10,228 nt of DNA from Clostridia bacterium (GTDB lineage: Bacteria; Bacillota_A; Clostridia; Oscillospirales; CAG-272). A model generated the notes under the pieces. That model did no database searches and was not told where the DNA came from. It saw only the letters and a list, made by a program, of their open reading frames with translations. The stretch lies in the NCBI GenBank assembly GCA_017466455.1, contig JAFTUD010000043.1:1-10228 (forward strand), written 5' to 3'. The translations under genes were made by a program, and so were the position numbers. Of this stretch, positions 1 through 5,148 are shown piece after piece (the first letter of the stretch is position 1; every line of letters begins with the position of its first letter).

Positions 1-76
1 CCGTTGGGACTCGATATGTTTCGCTACGCTCAACTCGATATGGACTCTGCGAGTCCTCGATATGCAACTTCGTTGC
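1..76 (+). repeat. CGATATG-punctuated hairpin array, copy 1
   Basis: Three tCGATATG units begin the heptamer at 12, 36 and 58, with start-to-start distances of 24 and 22 bases. The segments between them differ in sequence but tend to be self-complementary. GGACTC (42-47) pairs with GAGTCC (51-56) over a TGC loop, and GCAAC (64-68) pairs with GTTGC (72-76) over a TTC loop. The first spacer (19-34) is only weakly paired. The array may extend left of the window. It lies just downstream of the minus-strand transporter gene. I saw no CGATATG in the coding parts of the window, so the motif appears confined to these patches. The function is unknown; the repeat structure itself is directly visible. 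Confidence 0.75.
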
Positions 77-106
77 GTTGGATAGCCCGTCGAGGCTCTC
101 GGGTTA
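77..106 (+). repeat. GTTGGATA-GCCCG..GAGGCTC end module of array 1
   Basis: This stretch reads GTTGGATA, then GCCCG, then GAGGCTCTCGGGTTA. It matches the module at 2286-2316 (GTCGGATATT, GCCCG, GGGGCTCCCCGCTA), with 15 of 21 positions equal over the GCCCG-to-end part. AGCCCG (84-89) can pair with CGGGTT (100-105), including one G-T pair, and on the plus strand seven T follow at 107-113, which gives a weak terminator shape. Those T are also the two Lys codons of the transporter gene on the other strand, so the terminator reading is uncertain. Bases 104-106 are the stop codon (TAA on the minus strand) of that gene. Confidence 0.55.
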
Positions 107-1030
107 TTTTTTTCGTAAAGAAAAGCGGGAGAGAATGTCGCTTGGGAGCTGAGAGAGGATAATTCCCGTAAACATAAGCGCACAGCCGATGAGCATAGTA
201 GCTGACGGCACGGTTTTCTCAATAATGCTTTCAAACACGACGGAGAAAAGCCCCTCTGTTGCGAAAAGCAACGACGCAACCGTTGGCGGAGTGAACTTCT
301 GACCGATGATTTGGCAGGTATAGGCAACGCCTGTTGACATAAGTCCGCAATAGAGAATAGGACCGATAACGAGGACAACGCCCTCCCATGTTACATGACC
401 GAAGAAAGCGCCTATAACGAGGTTTAAAACGCCAACCGTTATAAACTGTACAGATGAGTAGCGAAGCGCGCTCACACGGTCAATAAAGCGGTCAATAACG
501 ATAATATGCGCAGTAAAGCAGAACGAAGCAAGAAGCACGAGAAGGTCGCCCGCCTTGAGGGTAAACGCCCCACCGTTAAGACATAGGAAGTAAAGCCCCA
601 CAATAGAGAAGCCAACCGCGCCTATAATGAGTGGCGAAACCTTTTGTCTGAACAAAATAAACGATACAATAGGCACGAAAATCAGATACATTCCCGTAAT
701 AAAGCCCGCCTTGCCACTCTCACCCGTGAACTGAATTCCAAGCTGTTGAAGGAGCGACGCCATAAATAAGATCGCACCTGTTATAATGCCGTAAATAAGC
801 GTTGATTTGTGGCGTGTCGCCTTTTCCTGAACCGAGAGGGTCTTTTCTCTCTCAAAGATAAACCAAAGAGGGATAAGGACAAGCCCACCGAGTAAGAAGC
901 GAATTCCGCCGAAGAAAAACGCATCAATCTTGTCCGAATTTACCGAGGCGATTTCCTGTACCTTAAAGGCAGCGCCCCAAACGATAGCGGCAGTTAAGCA
1001 AAGCCCTGCCGAAAGAATTTTCCTTTTCAT
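104..1030 (-). CDS. DMT superfamily transporter, EamA type
   Basis: This is a 308-residue, strongly hydrophobic protein with about ten predicted membrane segments in two homologous halves of roughly residues 7-150 and 160-293, the usual EamA layout and length. The first half carries the typical WGAAF start (18-22), an Arg in the second helix (FGGIRFLLGG, 40-49) and the GFITGMYLIFVPI helix (109-121). The second half has LLFATEGLFSVVFE (254-267), which resembles the family's penultimate helix. Family members move small metabolites out of or into the cell, and the substrate cannot be read from sequence. The ATG directly abuts the dusB stop (TAAATG), and an AGGTG ribosome site lies inside dusB, so the two are probably translationally coupled. 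The 3' end, at two Lys codons and TAA, runs into the repeat module at 77-106. Confidence 0.9.
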   Translation of the reverse strand: MKRKILSAGLCLTAAIVWGAAFKVQEIASVNSDKIDAFFFGGIRFLLGGLVLIPLWFIFEREKTLSVQEKATRHKSTLIYGIITGAILFMASLLQQLGIQFTGESGKAGFITGMYLIFVPIVSFILFRQKVSPLIIGAVGFSIVGLYFLCLNGGAFTLKAGDLLVLLASFCFTAHIIVIDRFIDRVSALRYSSVQFITVGVLNLVIGAFFGHVTWEGVVLVIGPILYCGLMSTGVAYTCQIIGQKFTPPTVASLLFATEGLFSVVFESIIEKTVPSATMLIGCALMFTGIILSQLPSDILSRFSLRKK

Positions 1031-2005
1031 TTATTCACCTGTGTTTAGTAAAAAATCAATTACACGCCTTGCGTCGTCAAGGCTTGACAGAGTGTTTATC
1101 ATACCCCTTGCCCCCGAGGAAAAGCGCATACCCTTCGTGTACCACGAAAGATGCTTTCGCGCCTCGCACATTCCAATTCTTTCGCCCTTTTCGGCGCATA
1201 GCATCGTAATTTGCTCAAGCGCAACGCTAAGCCTTTCCTCCTCACTTGGAGGAGTGTAGTCCGTTTTGTCAATAAGAGCGCGAATTTCGGCAAAAATAAA
1301 CGGATTTCCCATAGCACCGCGCCCAACCATTACCGAGTCACAGCCCGTTTCGCTCATCATTCGTATAGCATCAGAGGCGGAGAAAATGTCGCCATTTCCG
1401 ATAACAGGGATTGAAATACTGTCCTTTACATGCTTTATTATTTCCCAATTTGCGCTCGGCTCATACATCTGTGAGCGTGTGCGCGCATGTATTGTAACCG
1501 CGCTCGCACCGCACTCCTGCGCGATTTTCGCAATTTCGGTGCAGTTTATGGAGCTTTTGTCCCACCCCGCGCGTATTTTAACAGTAACGGGAACAAGCGA
1601 GCGCCTTACACAAGCGGAAATAATCTCACCGCATAGCTTAGGGTCACGCATAAGCGCACTTCCGTCGCCCGAATTTACGATTTTTTTGACAGGGCAACCC
1701 ATATTTATGTCAATGAATGCAGGCACGCGTGCGTTTTTTGCGTGCGCATACTCACCCGAGGAGAGAAGATATGATGCCTCTGCCATTATTTCGGGGTCGT
1801 GACCGAATATTTGAATTGATAAGGGCGTGTCGTCCTCATGAATTTCGGCAAGGGTCGCCGTCTTTTGATCCTTGTAGTGCATAGCAACGGAGCTTATCAT
1901 CTCACTTACGCAAAGGTCAGCGCCGTACCTTCTCGCCATCACCCTAAAAGGGTGGTCGCTTACGCCCGCCATAGGAGCGCATATTATTTTAGAATTAAAG
2001 TTCAT
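1031..2005 (-). CDS. dusB: tRNA-dihydrouridine synthase (DusB type)
   Basis: This is an FMN- and NADPH-dependent reductase that converts D-loop uridines of tRNA to dihydrouridine in the cytoplasm. The 324-residue TIM-barrel protein shows APMAGVSDHPFR at 10-21, INMGCPVKKI at 100-109 with the catalytic Cys104, KIRAGW at 143-148 (Lys143, Arg145), TIHARTRSQMY at 171-181 with His173, the FMN-phosphate loop VIGNGDI at 201-207, and VGRGAMGNP at 227-235. I chose the ATG at 2005 because AAAAGGAGT lies six bases before it; a TTG at 2011 is in frame but overlaps that ribosome site. The stretch around residues 84-97, just before the catalytic loop, is longer than I expect for the family. The gene leads a two-gene unit with the transporter. 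Assignment to DusB rather than another Dus class rests on the bacterial Firmicute pattern. Confidence 0.93.
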   Translation of the reverse strand: MNFNSKIICAPMAGVSDHPFRVMARRYGADLCVSEMISSVAMHYKDQKTATLAEIHEDDTPLSIQIFGHDPEIMAEASYLLSSGEYAHAKNARVPAFIDINMGCPVKKIVNSGDGSALMRDPKLCGEIISACVRRSLVPVTVKIRAGWDKSSINCTEIAKIAQECGASAVTIHARTRSQMYEPSANWEIIKHVKDSISIPVIGNGDIFSASDAIRMMSETGCDSVMVGRGAMGNPFIFAEIRALIDKTDYTPPSEEERLSVALEQITMLCAEKGERIGMCEARKHLSWYTKGMRFSSGARGMINTLSSLDDARRVIDFLLNTGE

Positions 2006-2010
2006 AAGCA

Positions 2011-2019
2011 ACTCCTTTT
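2011..2019 (-). promoter_or_regulatory. Ribosome binding site deciding the dusB start
   Basis: On the minus strand this reads AAAAGGAGT, six bases before the ATG at 2005. It overlaps the in-frame TTG at 2011, which argues against that codon as the start. Confidence 0.7.
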
Positions 2020-2022
2020 CTT

Positions 2023-2052
2023 CTACTTTTTCTTTAAGAGAAGAAAAAGTAG
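2023..2052. repeat. Perfect 12-bp inverted repeat in the dusB leader
   Basis: CTACTTTTTCTT (2023-2034) is the exact reverse complement of AAGAAAAAGTAG (2041-2052), with a 6-base loop. On the minus strand it sits three bases ahead of the dusB ribosome site, with pyrimidine-rich 5' and purine-rich 3' arms. The purine run continues into the ribosome site (AAGAAAAGG), so an alternative pairing of the CTTTTTCTT arm with the ribosome site is possible. It could be a translational control hairpin or a member of a dispersed AT-rich hairpin family. Confidence 0.6.
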
Positions 2053-2113
2053 CAAAAAGAAACTAAAACGAAAATGAGCAAAATGTGATTTGCAGTGTGC
2101 CTAAGCAAGCCCT

Positions 2114-2119
2114 ATTATA
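2114..2119 (-). promoter_or_regulatory. Possible -10 box for dusB
   Basis: The minus strand reads a perfect TATAAT, about 110 bases upstream of the dusB ATG. No -35 box fits at the right spacing, because that region is the GC-rich repeat module at 2124-2150. The call rests on the hexamer and on the need for a start point after the repeat region. Confidence 0.3.
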
Positions 2120-2123
2120 CAAT

Positions 2124-2150
2124 GTCGGATTTCGCCAGCGGGGACTCCCT
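2124..2150 (+). repeat. GTCGGAT..GCGGGG module, left end of array 2
   Basis: This segment matches 2286-2312 at 22 of 27 positions without gaps: GTCGGAT, then four mostly different bases, then CC-GCGGGG-CTCCC. The two copies are direct repeats flanking the CGATATG array, which suggests that 2124-2314 is one element with repeated ends. This copy is not at a gene end; it lies just upstream of the possible dusB -10 box. Confidence 0.6.
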
Positions 2151-2160
2151 CAACTCGGGT

Positions 2161-2239
2161 CGATATGTCCTACGGACACGATATGCTCCGTTCCGTCGCA
2201 CGATATGTTGCTTGCGCAACGCGATATGGCTAACGCCGT
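2161..2239 (+). repeat. CGATATG-punctuated hairpin array, copy 2
   Basis: Four CGATATG units start at 2161, 2179, 2201 and 2222, spaced 18, 22 and 21 bases apart. The spacers are distinct hairpins. TGTCC (2166-2170) pairs with GGACA (2174-2178) over TAC; TGCTCCG (2184-2190) pairs imperfectly with CGTCGCA (2194-2200) over TTC; GTTGC (2207-2211) pairs with GCAAC (2216-2220) over TTGC; and ATGGC (2226-2230) pairs with GCCGT (2235-2239), with one wobble, over TAAC. Its orientation is the same as that of the array at 1-76. Both arrays also share the 9-mer CTCAACTCG (29-37 and 2149-2157). Confidence 0.78.
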
Positions 2240-2285
2240 GAAGAATACTGCTCGGGGAGAATGGAAACGCCCCGCACTAAACGAA
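2240..2285. other. Linker between array 2 and its end module
   Basis: This stretch has no credible reading frame. It holds one GC-rich hairpin, CGGGG (2253-2257) with CCCCG (2270-2274), over a 12-base loop. I see no promoter or terminator in it. Confidence 0.45.
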
Positions 2286-2316
2286 GTCGGATATTGCCCG
2301 CGGGGGCTCCCCGCTA
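2286..2316 (+). repeat. GTCGGAT..GCGGGG module, right end of array 2
   Basis: This is the second copy of the 27-base module. Its end folds into a perfect 6-bp GC hairpin, GCGGGG (2300-2305) with CCCCGC (2309-2314) over GCT. The adjoining CTA at 2314-2316 is the stop codon (TAG) of the minus-strand DUF6472-like gene. On the plus strand the hairpin is followed by GTTTTGCTTTTG, which is terminator-like but interrupted. On the minus strand no T run follows, so it is not a standard terminator for the gene it ends. Confidence 0.6.
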
Positions 2317-2490
2317 GTTTTGCTTTTGAACGGACTTGTATTCGTCGTAGAACTTGTAATAAGGGCAAGACTTGTTTTTGCGAGTGAGGTAATCAAGATA
2401 TTCGTCCTCATCAAGGTCAATTACGCACACATAGTCGCCAATATCCTCATCAAAATCAAAATGCTCACAGCTTTCGCAAAGATTAGACAT
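2314..2490 (-). CDS. Small acidic cysteine protein, DUF6472-like
   Basis: This is a 58-residue protein starting at the ATG at 2490, because AAAGGA lies about six bases upstream; a longer frame from 2520 would start inside a hairpin and has no ribosome site. Four Cys (5, 8, 22, 42) include a CESC pair near the N-terminus and a CPYYKFYDEY motif near the C-terminus. The middle is rich in Asp and Glu (DFDEDIGDY, DLDEDEYLDYL). The CxxC start, the acidic middle and the late CPY match what I recall of the DUF6472 family of Clostridia, whose function is unknown. The four Cys could bind one metal ion, which is inference. It lies 49 bases after cysS, probably in the same transcript. Its stop codon falls inside the repeat module at 2286-2316, so the last residues may have been changed by that element. 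Confidence 0.8.
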   Translation of the reverse strand: MSNLCESCEHFDFDEDIGDYVCVIDLDEDEYLDYLTRKNKSCPYYKFYDEYKSVQKQN

Positions 2491-2508
2491 AGTGTTCCTT
2501 TCTAAAGT

Positions 2509-2533
2509 ATTGCTCGGCATTTAGCCGAGCAAT
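2509..2533 (-). terminator. Strong hairpin between cysS and the DUF6472-like gene
   Basis: ATTGCTCGGC and GCCGAGCAAT form a perfect 10-bp stem with a 5-base loop, seven bases after the cysS stop codon. On the minus strand the sequence after it is ACTTTAG, a poor U tract. It may be a leaky terminator or an RNA-stability hairpin that lowers expression of the small downstream gene or protects the cysS message end. Confidence 0.55.
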
Positions 2534-2539
2534 CTAATA

Positions 2540-3958
2540 TTAGTCAATGGTATAGGTTGTACCCTCACGCGTGTCAAGCAAAGTAACTCCGCGCGCCTTA
2601 AGGTCGTTTCTTATCTCATCGGCACGGGCGAAGTTTTTATCCTTCTTAGCCTGCGCGCGCTCAGCGATAAGCGCCTCAATTTCCTTTTCAAAATCGCTCT
2701 TTTCAGCCACAGGTGCGCCGTTTTCTTCATTTTCGCGCACAAGATTAAGAGAGAGAACATAGTCAATGTCCTTAATTGACGCGCGCTTGGTAGCGTCGTT
2801 TGTGTCCGCCTTAAGTATATCGTATACGCAGGTAATACCGAGCGCAGTGTTTATATCATTACCAACGAGCTTTAAAAACTTAGCCTTGGCTTCCGCAACG
2901 AAGGCTGTATCAACCTCACCCTCACAAGAAAGCTTGGCAATTCTCTTAAGAAGCTTGTTGTAGGTTGCACTTGCTTGGTCAAGCGCCTCATATGAGAAAA
3001 CAAGAGGCTTTCTGTAATGAGATTGAAGCGCGAAGAATCTGTATGCAATAGGGTCGTAGCCCTTGCTTTCAAGAAGTGAAACGGTAAGGAACTCACCCTT
3101 TGACTTGGACATTTTTCCCGTTTCATCATTCAGGTGGTGAACATGGAACCAGTAATTGCACCACTTGTGACCGAGAAACGCCTCACTTTGAGCGATTTCA
3201 TTAGTGTGGTGAGGGAAGATGTTGTCAACACCGCCACAGTGAATATCAAGATACTCTCCGCAGTGCTTCATGCTAATGCAGGAGCATTCAATATGCCAGC
3301 CGGGATAACCGATGCCCCAAGGGCTGTCCCACTTAAGCTCCTGATCGTCAAACTTTGATTTTGTGAACCAAAGCACGAAGTCGCTCTTGTTCTTCTTGCT
3401 TGTATCCTCGGTAACATCCTCACGCACGCCAACCATAAGCTCCTCGCTTGAATGGCCTGTGAGCGCATAGTAGTCGTCAACCTTAGATGTGTCAAAATAA
3501 ACATTTCCGTCAGCGATATAAGCAAAGCCCTTGTCAATAAGCCCCTCAATGGTCTTAATAAACTCGGGAATGCACTGTGTCGCAGGCTCAACAACATCGG
3601 GAGTCTTTATATTCAGCTTAGCGCAGTCGGAGAAGAACGCGTTTTTGTAAAATTCAGCGATTTCAAGCACGGTCTTTTTCTCGCGCTTAGCACCCTTCAG
3701 CATCTTGTCCTCACCCGTGTCGCCGTCGCTTGTAAGATGTCCTACATCGGTGATGTTCATAACTCTAAGCACATCGTAGCCCGCATAGCGTAGAGTTTTT
3801 TCAAGCACATCCTCCATCATATAGGAGCGAAGGTTGCCTATGTGCGCAAAGTGATATACGGTAGGACCGCAGGTATACATTTGAACCTTGCCCTCTACCC
3901 TTGGAATAAATTCCTCAATATTTTTTGTAAGTGTGTTAAAAAGCTTAATCTGTGTCAT
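2540..3958 (-). CDS. cysS: Cysteinyl-tRNA synthetase
   Basis: This is a class I aminoacyl-tRNA synthetase that charges tRNA-Cys with cysteine using ATP. Its 472 residues are normal for the family. The Rossmann core begins with YTCGPTVYHFAHIGN: Cys30 is a zinc ligand and HIGN (39-42) is the HIGH signature. The remaining zinc ligands are visible as Cys225 in GWHIECS (220-226) and His250 and Glu254 in FPHHTNE (248-254). KMSKS is at 282-286. The last part, with AQAKKDKNFARADEIRNDL, is the usual anticodon-proximal helix region. The start is supported by AGGAG seven bases ahead of the ATG. It lies 18 bases downstream of the CPBP gene with no leader of its own, so a T-box control element, common ahead of cysS in Bacillota, is absent here and the gene depends on the CPBP promoter. 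Confidence 0.97.
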   Translation of the reverse strand: MTQIKLFNTLTKNIEEFIPRVEGKVQMYTCGPTVYHFAHIGNLRSYMMEDVLEKTLRYAGYDVLRVMNITDVGHLTSDGDTGEDKMLKGAKREKKTVLEIAEFYKNAFFSDCAKLNIKTPDVVEPATQCIPEFIKTIEGLIDKGFAYIADGNVYFDTSKVDDYYALTGHSSEELMVGVREDVTEDTSKKNKSDFVLWFTKSKFDDQELKWDSPWGIGYPGWHIECSCISMKHCGEYLDIHCGGVDNIFPHHTNEIAQSEAFLGHKWCNYWFHVHHLNDETGKMSKSKGEFLTVSLLESKGYDPIAYRFFALQSHYRKPLVFSYEALDQASATYNKLLKRIAKLSCEGEVDTAFVAEAKAKFLKLVGNDINTALGITCVYDILKADTNDATKRASIKDIDYVLSLNLVRENEENGAPVAEKSDFEKEIEALIAERAQAKKDKNFARADEIRNDLKARGVTLLDTREGTTYTID

Positions 3959-3976
3959 TTTTTATCTCCTGAAATG

Positions 3977-4912
3977 TTATTCAACTGAAAATCCGTTATT
4001 GTCCGAGCCATCCTCGCCCGTATCATCGCCCGTATCATCGCCATTGCCACCGTCGCTTGGCTCGGTAGTAGCCTTTTTGGGTAGCGTGCATTTTCCGCAA
4101 ATTGCGATATAAACGATACATAGCGCGAAAAGCACCGCCGAGAGCAGAGCAATCAGCGCAAGCACAATCTCGTTAATTTCAAGAAGCGAAAGGATTACCG
4201 ATGAAAGGTTAAAGGTGAAGTGGAATAGGAGCGAGGGAACTATGGAGTTAAACTTCGCATAGAGCCAGCCCATCAAAATTCCGAGCGAGGTTGCATATAT
4301 TATCGAAATCGGCGTTCCGTGCATAAGACCGAAGATGAGCGACGCCACGAGAATGGCAACCCATTTTGGCATACCCTCTTGGAGTGAGCCTTGAATACAC
4401 GCACGGAAAATAATTTCCTCTGCAATAGGCGCGAAAATCGCGACTGAAATAACCTGCATAAATACCGAACCGCTTGAAATGAGGTCCGAGCTTTCGTTCA
4501 GCATCTCAAGCCAACTCTCGGGGAATGGAATAAGAGAGAGAATTACCGAGATTGCAAACTGTCCAACAATTCCCATAAAGAGGAAGCACGCAGTCATCTT
4601 GCCAAGCGGTGAGTAGCTGACATTTATATCAAGTAGCTTGTCAACACGCCTCTCCCTGCGCTTGAACAGAAATGCAAGCGCCGCACAGCCAAGAATTGCG
4701 AGAATGTTTGAAATGAGCGTAACCTCAAGAGAGTATTTCGTTATAAAGTCAACCGAGTCATCAACGCTTCCGCCCTGAAGCACGGTGCTAAATGCAAAAA
4801 TAATGCCGATAATAAGACCAAGCACAAGCTGACACGCAAAGTATACGCCGAAGTACGCACCCGCCTTCAGAACGCACATAATCGCGCGCTGTGCCTTTTC
4901 CGTTTTATTCAT
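3977..4912 (-). CDS. CPBP family intramembrane glutamic protease
   Basis: This is a 311-residue multi-pass membrane protein. After a short basic N-terminus, hydrophobic segments lie at about 15-42, 66-84, 107-130, 148-163, 184-200, 203-216, 226-245 and 248-272. The family motifs are present in order: EEIIFR at 165-170 (catalytic Glu pair and Arg170), FGLMHG at 194-199 (His198), and FHFTFN at 230-235 (His231, Asn235). Family members include Rce1-type proteases and bacterial proteins for bacteriocin self-immunity or maturation; no bacteriocin gene is nearby and the substrate is unknown. The C-terminus (about 281-311) is an acidic, Gly/Asp/Thr-rich tail after the last helix, with DDTG duplicated by a 12-base tandem repeat. 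A strong AGGAGG site precedes the ATG, and the gene leads the operon with cysS. Confidence 0.9.
   Translation of the reverse strand: MNKTEKAQRAIMCVLKAGAYFGVYFACQLVLGLIIGIIFAFSTVLQGGSVDDSVDFITKYSLEVTLISNILAILGCAALAFLFKRRERRVDKLLDINVSYSPLGKMTACFLFMGIVGQFAISVILSLIPFPESWLEMLNESSDLISSGSVFMQVISVAIFAPIAEEIIFRACIQGSLQEGMPKWVAILVASLIFGLMHGTPISIIYATSLGILMGWLYAKFNSIVPSLLFHFTFNLSSVILSLLEINEIVLALIALLSAVLFALCIVYIAICGKCTLPKKATTEPSDGGNGDDTGDDTGEDGSDNNGFSVE
4015..4038 (-). repeat. 12-bp tandem repeat in the CPBP gene tail
   Basis: The 12-mer CGCCCGTATCAT occurs twice in tandem and encodes the repeated Asp-Asp-Thr-Gly of the acidic cytoplasmic or exposed tail. Perfect identity suggests recent duplication. Confidence 0.7.
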
Positions 4913-4982
4913 AAAAAGCCTCCTAACCCCAAAAAGCAGGGATAAAAAGTCGAAAATAGTATAAAATCCGTTGTTTCAACCT

Positions 4983-5011
4983 ATTTTAGCACAAATATTT
5001 CATTTTGTAAA
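4983..5011 (-). promoter_or_regulatory. Sigma-A type promoter of the CPBP-cysS unit
   Basis: On the minus strand, TTTACA (5011-5006) and TAAAAT (4988-4983) are separated by exactly 17 bases, each one base off consensus. TG one base before the -10 box gives an extended -10. The expected start is near 4976, leaving a leader of about 64 bases that holds no obvious riboswitch. Confidence 0.75.
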
Positions 5012-5049
5012 TATTATATTATATTTTTTCAAAAAAATTAAAAAAAGTA
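5012..5049. promoter_or_regulatory. AT-only stretch between divergent promoters (UP-like)
   Basis: This stretch is almost entirely A and T, including TTTTTT followed by runs of seven A. It lies immediately upstream of both -35 boxes, the position where UP elements contact the RNA polymerase alpha subunits. Such a tract could raise activity of both promoters, and may also bend DNA. Confidence 0.5.
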
Positions 5050-5078
5050 TTGCAATTTGTAAAAGCGTGTGTTATAAT
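5050..5078 (+). promoter_or_regulatory. Sigma-A type promoter of the rimP-nusA-infB operon
   Basis: TTGCAA (5050-5055) and a perfect TATAAT (5073-5078) are 17 bases apart. Transcription should start near 5085, about 65 bases before the rimP ATG. The -35 boxes of this promoter and the divergent CPBP promoter are 38 bases apart. Confidence 0.85.
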
Positions 5079-5103
5079 AGCCACGAAAATAGTAATTTTA
5101 CTA

Positions 5104-5135
5104 TCTGCGAAGTCCCACTTCGCAGATTTTATTTT
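5104..5135 (+). terminator. Intrinsic terminator / attenuator in the rimP-nusA leader
   Basis: TCTGCGAAGT (5104-5113) and ACTTCGCAGA (5117-5126) form a perfect 10-bp stem with a CCC loop, followed at once by TTTTATTTT. This is a terminator inside the operon's own 5' leader, 12 bases before the ribosome site. A smaller hairpin, ATAGTA/TACTAT (5089-5104), sits directly ahead of it. The A inside the T tract resembles terminators that need NusA for full efficiency. I recall that the Bacillus subtilis nusA operon is reported to be autoregulated by a NusA-dependent leader terminator; the same role here is inference. Confidence 0.75.
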
Positions 5136-5148
5136 GCAGGAGGTAGCA

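Noticed and set aside
1266..1802. A 178-codon plus-strand frame inside dusB
   Set aside because: It is a shadow of the certain minus-strand dusB gene, without a ribosome site or a recognisable motif.
2161..2239. CRISPR array
   Set aside because: The constant unit is only seven bases and the intervals are 11-15 bases of self-complementary sequence, unlike CRISPR repeats and spacers; no cas gene is present.
2085..2387. A 100-codon plus-strand frame across the repeat region
   Set aside because: It runs through the CGATATG array and hairpins into the DUF6472-like gene on the other strand, has no recognisable domain or ribosome site, and has a repeat-driven composition.
3959..4982. T-box riboswitch for cysS
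   Set aside because: cysS follows the CPBP gene by 18 bases, and the leader after the CPBP promoter is only about 64 bases, without a specifier stem or the conserved T-box sequence.
5050..5148. An upstream in-frame extension of rimP from a TTG
   Set aside because: It would begin on the promoter -35 box and cover the leader terminator; the ATG at 5149 has a strong AGGAGGT site and gives a normal RimP length.
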